Positions 1 through 7,567 of a stretch of DNA of 19,387 bases are shown in pieces. The translations under genes and the position numbers were made by a program. The notes beneath the pieces are model-generated. The model worked only from the letters and a program-made list of their open reading frames with translations, did no database searches and had not been told where the DNA came from. The stretch comes from Hyphomicrobiales bacterium (lineage in GTDB: Bacteria > Pseudomonadota > Alphaproteobacteria > Rhizobiales > Aestuariivirgaceae): positions 1 through 19,387 of the forward strand of contig JABDJG010000222.1 of assembly GCA_013002595.1 (NCBI GenBank), in the 5' to 3' direction. Within the stretch, counting starts at the first letter, position 1. The number at the start of each line of letters is the position of its first letter.

Positions 1-11
1 GGACGTCGTTA

Positions 12-49
12 CAGTCCACTTGTGGTCGGCCAGACCACGACGTGGACTG
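12..49. repeat. Imperfect hairpin at left edge
   Basis: An 8-bp outer stem (CAGTCCAC 12-19 with GTGGACTG 42-49) and a 6-bp inner stem (GTGGTC 22-27 with GACCAC 33-38) are separated by a small TT/GAC internal loop and closed by a 5-nt loop. No T-run follows on either strand, so it is not a textbook intrinsic terminator. It may be the 3' region of a gene cut off by the window edge. Short open frames run in from the edge and stop at 57, 86 and 112, but they are too short to judge. Confidence 0.5.
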
Positions 50-83
50 GGCACTAGCCAGCAGAAGCGAAAACCCGGTCAAA

Positions 84-115
84 TGATTCAAATTAACAAT
101 GAACCGCTCTAATCA
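84..115. repeat. Degraded copy of the gene-end GAACCGCT palindrome
   Basis: The right arm TGAACCGCTCTAATCA (100-115) matches the right arm of the perfect palindrome at 18699-18731. The left arm is only TGATTCA (84-90). The full complement of the right arm would carry 8-9 further bases in its middle, so this looks like a copy whose left arm suffered an internal deletion. The 9-nt loop is the same length as in the intact copy. It overlaps the stop codon of the NUDIX gene. Confidence 0.5.
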
Positions 116-655
116 GGTCATGTCGCCGTCTTCACCGGGCGGGTTGCTGAAGGCGGTAAAGACCGGCTCGCCGGCAACCTGCCGGTAGTGGTTGAGTGCC
201 CAGCGAACCGACGGGAATGCGAGATCGTGCCAGGGAATGTCATCCCAGGCGAACAGTTCCACCTCCAGGCTTTCCTCGCCGGCGGCAAACTCCGGTTTGT
301 CCAGCCTTGCGATGTGCATGATCTGGATCTGACTGAGTCTGGGGATGCTGTAAACCGCCAGGACATGTTCGATGATGATGTCGGTGCAGGCTTCTTCGCG
401 GGCTTCGCGAATGGCTGCCTCAGCGACGGTTTCCTCCAGTTCCATGTAACCGGCCGGTAGCGTCCAGTATCCTTTGCGTGGATTGATGGCACGCCGGCAC
501 AGCAGTATGCGGCCACCATGATGCACGACCGAGCCGGCCACCACCTTGGGATTGCGGTAATGGACATAGCCGCATTTGTCGCAGACATCACGTTCCGTAG
601 TGTCTCCTGACGGTGTCGTTCTGACGAAATGGTGCGGCAGATGTGGGTCGGTCAT
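113..655 (-). CDS. NUDIX hydrolase (COG1051-like, single zinc knuckle)
   Basis: Predicted 180-residue NUDIX hydrolase, a family that cleaves nucleoside diphosphates linked to another moiety, such as ADP-ribose, NADH or (d)NTPs; the substrate cannot be told from sequence. The Nudix box lies at residues 69-90, with the glycine of GYMELEE followed by REAREEAC; the usual late glycine is alanine here. Before it stand one CxxC pair (C25, C28) and the segment GYVHYRNPKVVAG, typical of NUDIX proteins with an N-terminal zinc ribbon. The expected first CxxC pair is absent and only histidines occur upstream. The ATG at 655 was chosen because GGAG lies 5 nt before it; an in-frame start at 676 lacks this. 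The gene stands alone, with a long non-coding stretch upstream. Confidence 0.9.
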   Translation of the reverse strand: MTDPHLPHHFVRTTPSGDTTERDVCDKCGYVHYRNPKVVAGSVVHHGGRILLCRRAINPRKGYWTLPAGYMELEETVAEAAIREAREEACTDIIIEHVLAVYSIPRLSQIQIMHIARLDKPEFAAGEESLEVELFAWDDIPWHDLAFPSVRWALNHYRQVAGEPVFTAFSNPPGEDGDMT

Positions 656-1003
656 CGTTGCTCCGATCCTGACCATTTGAACATCGAATATGGTCTTGGC
701 TGCAGCGGATCAGTTTTGCGGCCGCAGTGCAACCCAATTGTAGCCTTTGGTGACGACTGATAATCGAAATTCCATCTTCTCAGGCAAGTTTGATGCGTTT
801 GGCTTTCAAATTGCCATCTGCCGTTTCCGCAACGGCGCGTCAATCTCCTTTGCGTCATTTTAAGTGAAAAGTGGTTGCTGGAAACTGCGTGGGGTCATTT
901 TCTGGTTTGCGGCAAGTTTCGGTGTTCCTTTAGACCCAAAGCGGGTGCGATGATGTTTCACCTGAAATCCCGACTCACAGTAATCCCGCATGCAACTTAT
1001 GGA

Positions 1004-1031
1004 TTGAATTCTGCAACCATCGCGTTAAATT
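1004..1031 (+). promoter_or_regulatory. Weak candidate marR promoter
   Basis: TTGAAT (1004-1009) and TAAATT (1026-1031), separated by 16 nt, resemble a sigma-70 promoter in a locally AT-rich stretch. It would leave a leader of more than 100 nt before the ATG at 1152, spanning the palindromes at 1083-1107. This is pattern matching only. Confidence 0.25.
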
Positions 1032-1082
1032 GGGCGTGGGGAATATATCAGAAACCAAGGCAGTTCGGTTCCAATTCCATTT

Positions 1083-1107
1083 TGAACTGTTCATTCCAAG
1101 CGAATGA
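1083..1107. promoter_or_regulatory. Two overlapping palindromes upstream of marR, possible operator
   Basis: TGAACTGTTCA (1083-1093) is a perfect 5-1-5 palindrome. TCATTC (1091-1096) and GAATGA (1102-1107) form a 6-5-6 inverted repeat partly overlapping it. MarR-family dimers bind short inverted repeats and often repress their own promoter, so this is a reasonable autoregulatory site. There is no direct evidence for it. Confidence 0.3.
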
Positions 1108-1151
1108 AAGGACTTGCCAGATCAGGAAGACGGACAAACGGATTGGGGTAA

Positions 1152-1682
1152 ATGGCCGGGCAACAACATGTCAAAAAGCTGGAAAAATCGCCATACCATC
1201 TCTTGAAGCGTGCGGCACAGAATGCGGCCAACATCTATATGGCAGATGTCGGCAAGCGGGGCCTGACACAACGCCAGTTCACGTTGTTGACGGCGGTCGA
1301 AGCAAATGAAGGTATCAGCCAGACCGAACTGGTGAGCACCACGGGGATTGATCGCTCGACGCTGGCGGACATGATTTCCCGGCTGGCCGCACAGGGGTAT
1401 CTTCAACGCAAACGGTGCAAACAGGATGGCCGGACAAACAAAGTCCGGTTGATGGCCGCCGGCCGCCGGGCTCTTGCCTCGGTGCAACCGGGTGCTGCCG
1501 ATGTCGACAAGCAAATTCTTGCATCGATTCCCGCATCCAAGCGTAAAGAGTTTGTCGAGATGCTCAGCCTGCTGGCCGCTGATGGCAATGGGGTAAACGC
1601 ATCGCCGGCCAAGGTAGCAAAAGCCGCAAGCCGATCGGCGAAACCGGCCCGGCGGTCAATGAATGGTGCCCGCAAGCGTTAG
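1152..1682 (+). CDS. MarR family winged-helix transcriptional regulator
   Basis: A 176-residue protein with a MarR-type winged helix. The N-terminal dimerisation helix is at about 1-45, the helix-turn-helix at about 54-80 (ISQTELVSTTGIDRSTLADM) and the wing at about 84-103, with the family signature R-x-x-x-x-D-G-R-T-N. The C-terminus (about 145-176) is a lysine/arginine/alanine-rich tail outside the family core, probably disordered and able to touch DNA non-specifically. The start is the ATG at 1152, just after a GGGG-containing stretch. No obvious target operon lies next to it on the same strand; the neighbours are a NUDIX gene (divergent) and ccmG (convergent). The ligand and regulon are unknown. 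Confidence 0.9.
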   Translation: MAGQQHVKKLEKSPYHLLKRAAQNAANIYMADVGKRGLTQRQFTLLTAVEANEGISQTELVSTTGIDRSTLADMISRLAAQGYLQRKRCKQDGRTNKVRLMAAGRRALASVQPGAADVDKQILASIPASKRKEFVEMLSLLAADGNGVNASPAKVAKAASRSAKPARRSMNGARKR

Positions 1683-1697
1683 GGGGTTTAACCTAAC
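1678..1697. terminator. Small inverted repeat between convergent marR and ccmG
   Basis: GTTAGG (1678-1683) pairs with CCTAAC (1692-1697) around an 8-nt loop, and it overlaps the marR stop codon. With the adjacent repeat at 1694-1708 it fills the 36-bp gap between two convergent genes. It may help end transcription, but the stem is short and has no T-run. Confidence 0.3.
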
Positions 1698-1708
1698 AAT
1701 GAACCGCT
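1694..1708. repeat. Partial copy of the gene-end GAACCGCT element
   Basis: TAACAATGAACCGCT is identical over 15 bases to 94-108. As there, it sits just beyond the stop codon of a minus-strand gene (ccmG, stop 1719-1721). No paired left arm is recognisable, so this is a half-site or remnant. Confidence 0.5.
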
Positions 1709-1718
1709 GTGGATCTGG

Positions 1719-2324
1719 TCAGGGCGATGTCTTGGCCTGTGTCGAGCGCACGCGCGGCAAAAGCTCTTCTTTCAGCGCCTGCGCTGTAATCGGGCCGATC
1801 CACTTGTAACGGATGACGCCGGCGCCATCGACAAGGAAAGTTTCAGGCACGCCGTAGACGCCCCAATCGACAGCCGCGCTGCCCTTGTCGTCGACGCCAA
1901 CCAGTTTGTAGGGATTGCCGAGCGAACCGAGAAAGCGCCTGGCGTTTTCCGGTTTATCCTTGTAGTTGAGGCCGGCAATGCGCAGGCCGTGGTCATTGGC
2001 TAGCGCCATGAGATGCGGGTGTTCCTGGCGGCAGGGACCGCACCAGGAGGCCCATACGTTGACCAACGTCACTTCACCGGTTTTCAAGTCGTTGGTTGAA
2101 AGGCCCGCCACAGGTTTGCCATCAATGGTCAGCTCAGCAAGGGCCGGAAGCTCGAAGTCCGGTACCGGCTTGCCGAGCAGGACAGAAGGTATCCGGCCCG
2201 GGTCCGTGTTGGTCAGCCCTTTGGCGAATATTGCAGCGAGCACTGCAAAAACAATGACCGGCGCGAACACCAGCCAGGTCCGGCGCCTGGGGCTTTGCGA
2301 CTGCTGATGCTCGATTTCGGTCAT
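1719..2324 (-). CDS. ccmG: CcmG/DsbE thiol:disulfide interchange protein
   Basis: A 201-residue membrane-anchored periplasmic thioredoxin that keeps the apocytochrome CXXCH cysteines reduced for haem attachment. A hydrophobic anchor at about 17-34 follows a basic cytoplasmic start (PRRR). The thioredoxin fold carries WCGPC at 94-98 (C95, C98) and the cis-proline in YGVPETF (P160). The segment GKPVPDFELP near residue 51 is typical of the CcmG/DsbE group. It is the last gene of ccmA-ccmB-ccmC-ccmD-ccmG. Its ATG overlaps the ccmD stop by 4 nt (ATGA), implying translational coupling. ccmE, ccmF and ccmH are not in the window and must lie elsewhere if the pathway is complete. Confidence 0.95.
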   Translation of the reverse strand: MTEIEHQQSQSPRRRTWLVFAPVIVFAVLAAIFAKGLTNTDPGRIPSVLLGKPVPDFELPALAELTIDGKPVAGLSTNDLKTGEVTLVNVWASWCGPCRQEHPHLMALANDHGLRIAGLNYKDKPENARRFLGSLGNPYKLVGVDDKGSAAVDWGVYGVPETFLVDGAGVIRYKWIGPITAQALKEELLPRVRSTQAKTSP

Positions 2325-2500
2325 TTGGTGGCCGTTTCCCGCGGTTTGCGGCGCGGCGCGCCCTGGCTTTCCAGTTCGCCGAGGCGGCGATCGTGACGGC
2401 GTGCGCGCATGATGTGCATGACGATCAGCCCGGCGATCACCAGGGCCGAGATCGCATAGGATCCTAGCACGAAACCGATATGGTTGGCATCAAAGGACAT
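2321..2500 (-). CDS. ccmD: CcmD, small haem exporter subunit
   Basis: A 59-residue protein found by reading the minus strand between ccmC and ccmG. It starts MSFDANHIGFVLGSYAI, followed by one hydrophobic segment (about 9-30) and then a basic cytoplasmic tail rich in R, H and K. This topology, size and position are those of CcmD, which in E. coli helps release holo-CcmE from the CcmABC complex. The start lies 6 nt after the ccmC stop, and the stop overlaps the ccmG start (ATGA). Primary sequence conservation in this family is poor, so the call rests on topology, the Y at the start of the membrane helix and the operon position. Confidence 0.9.
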   Translation of the reverse strand: MSFDANHIGFVLGSYAISALVIAGLIVMHIMRARRHDRRLGELESQGAPRRKPRETATK

Positions 2501-2506
2501 GGCCGG

Positions 2507-3229
2507 TCACGCCGCGTCCGCGCGGGCCAGTTCGATCTGGCGGATGCGATGGCCGACCAGTTCGGAGCGGATGGCAACGAGATGAAGGGCGATATAGAGC
2601 AATGTGTAGGCAACGGCCATCACCAGCAACGGCCACAAAATCGAAGAATGGATCGCTGGTCCGTCGGCGCGAAACACGCTGGCCGGCTGGTGCAATGAGT
2701 TCCACCATTCGACCGAGAATTTGATGATCGGCACATTGATGAAGCCGACGATGGCAACAATCGAGGCAATGCGGGCAGCGCGCCGCGGGTCCTCGATGGC
2801 CTGCCAGATGGCGATATAGCCAAGGTACAAGAGCAATAAAACGAACATCGAGGTCAGACGGGCATCCCAGACCCACCAGGCGCCCCACATGGGCTTGCCC
2901 CACAACGACCCGGTGACCAGGGCCAGGAATGTGAATGCAGCGCCGATGGGTGCGGCTGCCTTGGCCGCAAGGTCCGCCAGTGGATGGCGCCAGATGATCG
3001 CGACAATGCTCGAGGCGGCCATCACGGAATAGATCATTAAGGCCAGCCAGGCTGCAGGAACATGTACGAACATGATGCGCACGGTCTCGCCCTGCTGATA
3101 GTCGGCAGGCGCCACGACCAACGCCAGATAGAGGCCGATCGCGAACATGATCGCGGCGGCTCCTGCCACCCAGGGTAGGATCGCACGCTGCAGTCTGAGA
3201 AATCGGGTCGGATTGGCGAACCTTTGCAT
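2507..3229 (-). CDS. ccmC: CcmC haem transporter subunit
   Basis: A 240-residue inner-membrane protein with six hydrophobic segments, a member of the haem-handling protein family. The tryptophan-rich WWD motif lies at 110-127 (WGKPMWGAWWVWDARLTS). Two histidines flank it at positions matching the known haem ligands of CcmC: H56 in FVHVP and H180 in WWNSLHQ. CcmC presents haem to the chaperone CcmE in the periplasm. The gene follows ccmB after a 55-nt gap and precedes ccmD by 6 nt. The length is close to the family norm. Confidence 0.96.
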   Translation of the reverse strand: MQRFANPTRFLRLQRAILPWVAGAAAIMFAIGLYLALVVAPADYQQGETVRIMFVHVPAAWLALMIYSVMAASSIVAIIWRHPLADLAAKAAAPIGAAFTFLALVTGSLWGKPMWGAWWVWDARLTSMFVLLLLYLGYIAIWQAIEDPRRAARIASIVAIVGFINVPIIKFSVEWWNSLHQPASVFRADGPAIHSSILWPLLVMAVAYTLLYIALHLVAIRSELVGHRIRQIELARADAA

Positions 3230-3284
3230 GGCCCTGATCTAATACCCCTTGGCGCCGGTTGCAATGAGATGATTGTGCATCGTA

Positions 3285-3953
3285 TCAGCGCAGGTAGGCC
3301 CTGAGCGCGGTGGCTGCGGCCAGCGGCACAACAACGGTGAACGTCAGAACGATGGCGATCAGGATCAATAGCGAGGAAGAGGTTATGTCGGGGCCGGCCT
3401 GGCCGGCCGTGCTGGCCGAAACGCCGAATATCAGGGCCGGGATGTAGAGCGGCAGGATCAAAAGTGAGACCAGCATGCCGCCGCGCCGCAAACCTACGGT
3501 TATGGCTGCGCCCAGGCAGGCGAGAAGAGACAGCGCCAGCGAGCCGATGAGCATGGCAATGCCGAGCGGCAAGATCAGCGCCGGATCAAGGTTGAGCAGG
3601 AAGCCGAGCAAGGGGGCTGCTATGGCCAAAGGCAGGCCAGCCGACAGCCAATGGGCGAAGGCCTTGGCGATAGCGATCATCTCCAGCGGTGCAGGACCCA
3701 ATGCCATCTGTTCCAGGGAGCCATCGTCATAGTCGGGCTGAAAGATACGCTCAGCCGACAACAGGACAGACAATAAGAGGGCGATCCACAATGCGCCCGG
3801 AGCAATGCGCTGCAGGAGCGCCTGATCCGGGCCAATGCCGAGTGGCAGCAGAACCACCACAGTGAGAAAAAAGCCGAGCGCGGTGCCGGTGCCGCCGCCC
3901 TGGCGCCAGGCGAGCATGAGATCACGGCGTATGAGCGCTTTGAGAACGCTCAT
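3285..3953 (-). CDS. ccmB: CcmB, cytochrome c maturation ABC permease
   Basis: A 222-residue, very hydrophobic protein with about six membrane helices, the length expected for CcmB. The cytoplasmic start KALIRRDLMLAWRQGG and the segment SAERIFQPDYDDGSLEQ are typical of the family. It forms the membrane part of the CcmAB ATPase, which with CcmC and CcmD drives release of haem-loaded CcmE. Its start codon overlaps the ccmA stop in an ATGA, and GAGG lies 7 nt upstream of the ATG, inside ccmA. Both points fit coupled translation. Confidence 0.95.
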   Translation of the reverse strand: MSVLKALIRRDLMLAWRQGGGTGTALGFFLTVVVLLPLGIGPDQALLQRIAPGALWIALLLSVLLSAERIFQPDYDDGSLEQMALGPAPLEMIAIAKAFAHWLSAGLPLAIAAPLLGFLLNLDPALILPLGIAMLIGSLALSLLACLGAAITVGLRRGGMLVSLLILPLYIPALIFGVSASTAGQAGPDITSSSLLILIAIVLTFTVVVPLAAATALRAYLR

Positions 3954-4558
3954 TGCCTGGCCTCGAGAGCGGCAAAATCGAAAGTCGTGGCATCGCCCAT
4001 GCCGAGGTCGACGTGGGTGGTGGCGATTATCATGCCGCCGCGATCAAGCTGATCCTGCATGAGCGTCCGCAAGTTGCCGGTCGAGTTGTCGTCGAGGCCG
4101 ACCGTCGGTTCATCGAGCAACCATAAAACCCGTGCGACGAGCTTCAATCGCGACAAGGTGAGGCGGCGTAACTGACCGGCAGACAAAAGGGCCGCTGAAT
4201 AATCGGCCAGCGGCCTCAGCGCGAATGCATCAAGCGATGCCTCGATGTCGCCACCGCCTAGAAATTCCGACCAGAATGCTAGGTTCTCGCGCACGCTCAG
4301 CGAGGGTTTGACGGCGCTTTGATGGGCAACCAGATGACTTTGCTGGCCAATTGACAGATCTTTATGGCCGCCGTTCAGCTCAAGATGTCCTGCGGCAGGT
4401 TCTATCAGGCCGGCTATCAGTCGCAGCAGCGATGTCTTGCCGGCGCCATTGGGACCTTTGAGGACAAGCAGCTCACCGGCGCCGACGGCAAAATCGAGGC
4501 CCTTGAACACGACCCGTTCGCCGCGCTCGCATGTCAGATCCTTGCCCACCAATTTCAT
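3950..4558 (-). CDS. ccmA: CcmA, haem exporter ABC ATPase
   Basis: A 202-residue ABC ATPase that energises the CcmABCD complex. It has a Walker A (GPNGAGKT, about 35-42), a signature (LSAGQLRRL, about 126-134), a Walker B (LWLLDEPTVGLD) and the H-loop histidine in ATTHVD. The signature reads LSAGQ rather than LSGGQ, which is usual for CcmA. It is the first gene of the operon and is divergent from acnA. The start is uncertain by three codons: the ATG at 4558 was taken, but a GTG at 4567 is in frame and neither has a clear Shine-Dalgarno. The 153 bases up to acnA must contain both promoters; I see no convincing hexamers there. Confidence 0.95.
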   Translation of the reverse strand: MKLVGKDLTCERGERVVFKGLDFAVGAGELLVLKGPNGAGKTSLLRLIAGLIEPAAGHLELNGGHKDLSIGQQSHLVAHQSAVKPSLSVRENLAFWSEFLGGGDIEASLDAFALRPLADYSAALLSAGQLRRLTLSRLKLVARVLWLLDEPTVGLDDNSTGNLRTLMQDQLDRGGMIIATTHVDLGMGDATTFDFAALEARQ

Positions 4559-4711
4559 TTGTTTCACTTGGCCCAGAATTCAGACCGACACAACATCTGA
4601 TTTGTGCGTGATCTTTTCGAGCAGCGCTGGCAATCAAAGCCGTTTGGCAGTAGAAAGACGCCAGAATCCCGCCTTGCGCAGATGCCGCCCAACAACAGGA
4701 GCGCCCGTTAA

Positions 4712-7429
4712 ATGTCCATGCAGTCTCTCGACAGTTTCAAATGCCGCAAATCCATGAAAGTCGGAAACAAGACCTTTCATTATTTCAACCTCAAAACGGC
4801 TGAAAAGAACGGGCTTGAGGGAATTTCCAAACTGCCCTATTCGCTGAAGGTGCTGCTGGAGAACCTGCTGCGGCATGAGGATGGCCGGACCGTCAATGCC
4901 GATGACATCCGGGCGATGTCGAAATGGCTGAAGACCCGCAAGTCGAAGCGCGAGATTGCCTTTCGTCCGGCGCGCGTGCTGATGCAGGATTTTACCGGCG
5001 TGCCGGCTGTGGTTGATCTCGCCGCAATGCGCGATGCGATGAAGGCGCTGGGCGGCAACCCCAAGAAGATCAACCCGCTGGCGCCGGTCGATCTGGTTAT
5101 CGATCACTCGGTCATGGTCGACTTTTTCGGTACGGCTGGCTCGTTCAAGAAAAACGTCGACATGGAATATGGCCGCAACGGCGAGCGCTACAAGTTCCTG
5201 AAGTGGGGGCAGAGCGCATTCGATAATTTCAGGGTGGTGCCGCCGGGTACCGGCATTTGCCATCAGGTGAACCTGGAATATCTGGCGCGCACGGTGTGGA
5301 GCAAGAAGGAGCGCACCAAGGCCAACGGAAAATCCAAAACGGTCGAGTTCGCATTTCCGGATACCGTTGTCGGTACCGACAGCCATACCACAATGATTAA
5401 CGGTCTGGCCGTGCTGGGTTGGGGTGTTGGCGGCATCGAGGCCGAAGCGGCCATGCTGGGTCAACCGATCTCGATGGTGATCCCGGAAGTCATTGGCTTC
5501 AAATTGACCGGCAAACTGTCGGAAGGAACAACGGCGACCGATCTTGTGCTGACGGTTGTCGAAATGTTGCGCAAGAAGGGCGTTGTCGGCAAGTTCGTTG
5601 AGTTCTATGGCCCAGGCCTGTCGAACCTGTCGCTTGAGGATCAGGCAACGATTGCTAATATGGCGCCGGAATACGGTGCAACATGCGGCTTCTTCCCGGT
5701 TTCCAACGAGACGCTGGACTACCTCAAGAGCACCGGACGCACCAATGCGCAGGTTGCCCTGGTTGAAAAATATGCCAAGGCGCAAGGGTTGTTCCGGACC
5801 CGTTCATCCGATGATCCGGCGTTTACATCGAGCCTCAATCTTGAGCTGAAGGATGTGCGGCCGTCGGTCTCCGGGCCCAAGCGGCCGCAGGACCGGGTTC
5901 TGCTTGATGAGGCCGATACGCGGTTTGCCGAAGCCATGGCTGATGAATTCAAGCGGCCAGGCCAGATCGACAAACGTGTCGAGGTCCCGGGCGCCAATCA
6001 TGACCTGGGCACCGGCGATGTCGTCATCGCGGCGATTACTTCGTGCACCAATACCTCGAACCCGTCTGTGATGGTCGGCGCCGGGCTGATTGCCCGCAAC
6101 GCCAACAAGCTTGGCTTGAAGGTGAAGCCGTGGGTCAAGACCTCGCTGGCACCGGGCAGCCAGGTGGTGACGGAATATCTCAAGGCAGCAGGACTGCAAA
6201 AGGAGCTCGACAAGCTCGGATTTGATCTAGTCGGTTATGGTTGCACGACCTGCATTGGCAATTCGGGGCCCTTGCCGGAGCCGATTTCGAAAGCCGTCCA
6301 CAAGAACGATCTGGTGGTCGCTTCGGTCCTGTCCGGAAACCGGAATTTCGAAGGCCGCGTGAGCCCTGATGTGCGGGCCAACTATCTGGCCTCGCCGCCC
6401 CTGGTGGTGGCCTATGCGCTGGCCGGATCGATGAACATCAATCTGGCGACCGACCCGATCGGTACCTCCAAAACCGGCCAGCCTGTCTATCTGAAGGACC
6501 TGTGGCCATCGTCCAAGGAGATCGCTGATACAGTTCGCAAATCGGTGACCCGCAAGGCGTTCCAGGAACGCTACAGGGATGTCTTCAAGGGAGATGCGCA
6601 GTGGCGCAAGATCAAGGTCGATGCCGGTCTTACCTATAGCTGGGATGAAAAATCCACCTACGTGCAGAATCCGCCGTACTTTGAAGGCATGGGGCTGGAG
6701 CCGGAGCCGGTCAGCGACATCGCCGATGCGCGCATCCTGGGGCTGTTCCTGGATTCAATCACGACGGACCACATCTCGCCTGCCGGGTCGATCAGTGGTG
6801 ACAGCCCGGCCGGCAAGTATCTGACCCAGCACAAGGTCAGCCGGATCGACTTCAATTCATATGGTTCGCGGCGCGGCAATCATGAAGTCATGATGCGTGG
6901 CACCTTTGCCAACATTCGCATCAAGAACCAGATGGCGCCGGGCACCGAAGGCGGGGTGACGATCCATTATCCCTCCGGCAAGCAAATGCCGATCTACGAC
7001 GCGGCCATGCGGTACAAAAAAGAAAAAGTTCCGACTGTGGTCTTTGCCGGCAAGGAATATGGTACCGGATCGTCGCGGGATTGGGCGGCCAAGGGACCCA
7101 AGCTGTTGGGCCTGAGAGCCGTCGTGGCGCAGTCCTACGAGCGCATCCACCGGTCCAACCTGATCGGCATGGGTATCCTGCCATTGCAGTTTGCCGAGGG
7201 CGAGGGCTGGCAGGAGCTCAAATTGACGGGCAGCGAGCAGGTCTCGATCTCCGGTCTCGGCAAGGGGCTGAAGCCGCGCCAGAAGATGACGGTCGAAATC
7301 AAATCCACAACGGGTGCAGTGAAATCGGTCCAGGTGCTGTGTCGAATCGATACCGAGGACGAACTCGATTACTTCCGCAATGGCGGTATTCTTTCGTATG
7401 TTCTGCGGAACTTGGCCAATGCCGCCTGA
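4712..7429 (+). CDS. acnA: Aconitate hydratase A
   Basis: A 905-residue aconitase of the AcnA/IRP1 type, converting citrate to isocitrate through cis-aconitate in the TCA cycle. The three 4Fe-4S cysteines are C445 (ITSCTNTSNPSVM), C511 and C514 (YGCTTCIGNSG). The spacings of 66 and 3 equal those of E. coli AcnA. Substrate-binding segments GTDSHTTMINGL, SLAPGSQVV, GNRNFEGR and the C-terminal swivel-domain motif YGTGSSRDWAAKGP are all present. The start at 4712 has AGGAG about 10 nt upstream; a second ATG two codons later is also possible. It is divergent from the ccm operon, a common arrangement in this group. The gene is complete, and the long antisense frame inside it is not a gene. Confidence 0.98.
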   Translation: MSMQSLDSFKCRKSMKVGNKTFHYFNLKTAEKNGLEGISKLPYSLKVLLENLLRHEDGRTVNADDIRAMSKWLKTRKSKREIAFRPARVLMQDFTGVPAVVDLAAMRDAMKALGGNPKKINPLAPVDLVIDHSVMVDFFGTAGSFKKNVDMEYGRNGERYKFLKWGQSAFDNFRVVPPGTGICHQVNLEYLARTVWSKKERTKANGKSKTVEFAFPDTVVGTDSHTTMINGLAVLGWGVGGIEAEAAMLGQPISMVIPEVIGFKLTGKLSEGTTATDLVLTVVEMLRKKGVVGKFVEFYGPGLSNLSLEDQATIANMAPEYGATCGFFPVSNETLDYLKSTGRTNAQVALVEKYAKAQGLFRTRSSDDPAFTSSLNLELKDVRPSVSGPKRPQDRVLLDEADTRFAEAMADEFKRPGQIDKRVEVPGANHDLGTGDVVIAAITSCTNTSNPSVMVGAGLIARNANKLGLKVKPWVKTSLAPGSQVVTEYLKAAGLQKELDKLGFDLVGYGCTTCIGNSGPLPEPISKAVHKNDLVVASVLSGNRNFEGRVSPDVRANYLASPPLVVAYALAGSMNINLATDPIGTSKTGQPVYLKDLWPSSKEIADTVRKSVTRKAFQERYRDVFKGDAQWRKIKVDAGLTYSWDEKSTYVQNPPYFEGMGLEPEPVSDIADARILGLFLDSITTDHISPAGSISGDSPAGKYLTQHKVSRIDFNSYGSRRGNHEVMMRGTFANIRIKNQMAPGTEGGVTIHYPSGKQMPIYDAAMRYKKEKVPTVVFAGKEYGTGSSRDWAAKGPKLLGLRAVVAQSYERIHRSNLIGMGILPLQFAEGEGWQELKLTGSEQVSISGLGKGLKPRQKMTVEIKSTTGAVKSVQVLCRIDTEDELDYFRNGGILSYVLRNLANAA

Positions 7430-7461
7430 CAGCAGTTGGACAAAACAGAAACGTGATCTTG

Positions 7462-7490
7462 TTGACATATAGATTCCGGTTTCATTAACT
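7462..7490 (+). promoter_or_regulatory. Candidate promoter for the DUF1223 gene
   Basis: A perfect TTGACA (7462-7467) is followed after 17 nt by TTAACT (7485-7490) in an AT-rich patch between acnA and the DUF1223 gene. The -10 hexamer is a weak match (3 of 6). It would give a leader of about 70 nt. No acnA terminator hairpin was found in the same gap. Confidence 0.35.
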
Positions 7491-7567
7491 GGATTAACCG
7501 ATTTGCCGGCCGGATCACCCTAACGTGAATCGCAGATGATCAAGGCTTGGGGCATATAGCTAAGGTC

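Larger units (their letters stand above)
656..1151. other. Intergenic region between NUDIX and marR genes
   Basis: About 500 bases between divergent genes with no convincing coding frame. The only long frame (875-1309, +) runs into marR in another frame and has no recognisable protein features. The region should hold both promoters. For the NUDIX gene, a TTGACG hexamer reads on the minus strand at 843-838, with a weak match downstream. For marR, a weak promoter-like pair and two short palindromes are listed separately. Confidence 0.6.

Noticed and set aside
2..112. Short frames entering from the left edge, possibly the end of a plus-strand gene
   Set aside because: Three frames stay open for 19 to 36 codons with no distinguishing motif or codon bias; there is not enough sequence to call a gene.
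875..1309. 144-codon plus-strand frame before marR
   Set aside because: It runs into marR in a different frame, has no family features and lacks the codon bias of the neighbours.
4634..5785. 383-codon open frame antisense to acnA
   Set aside because: It mirrors the codon structure of a confirmed aconitase gene, has no recognisable domain and crosses the ccmA-acnA promoter region.
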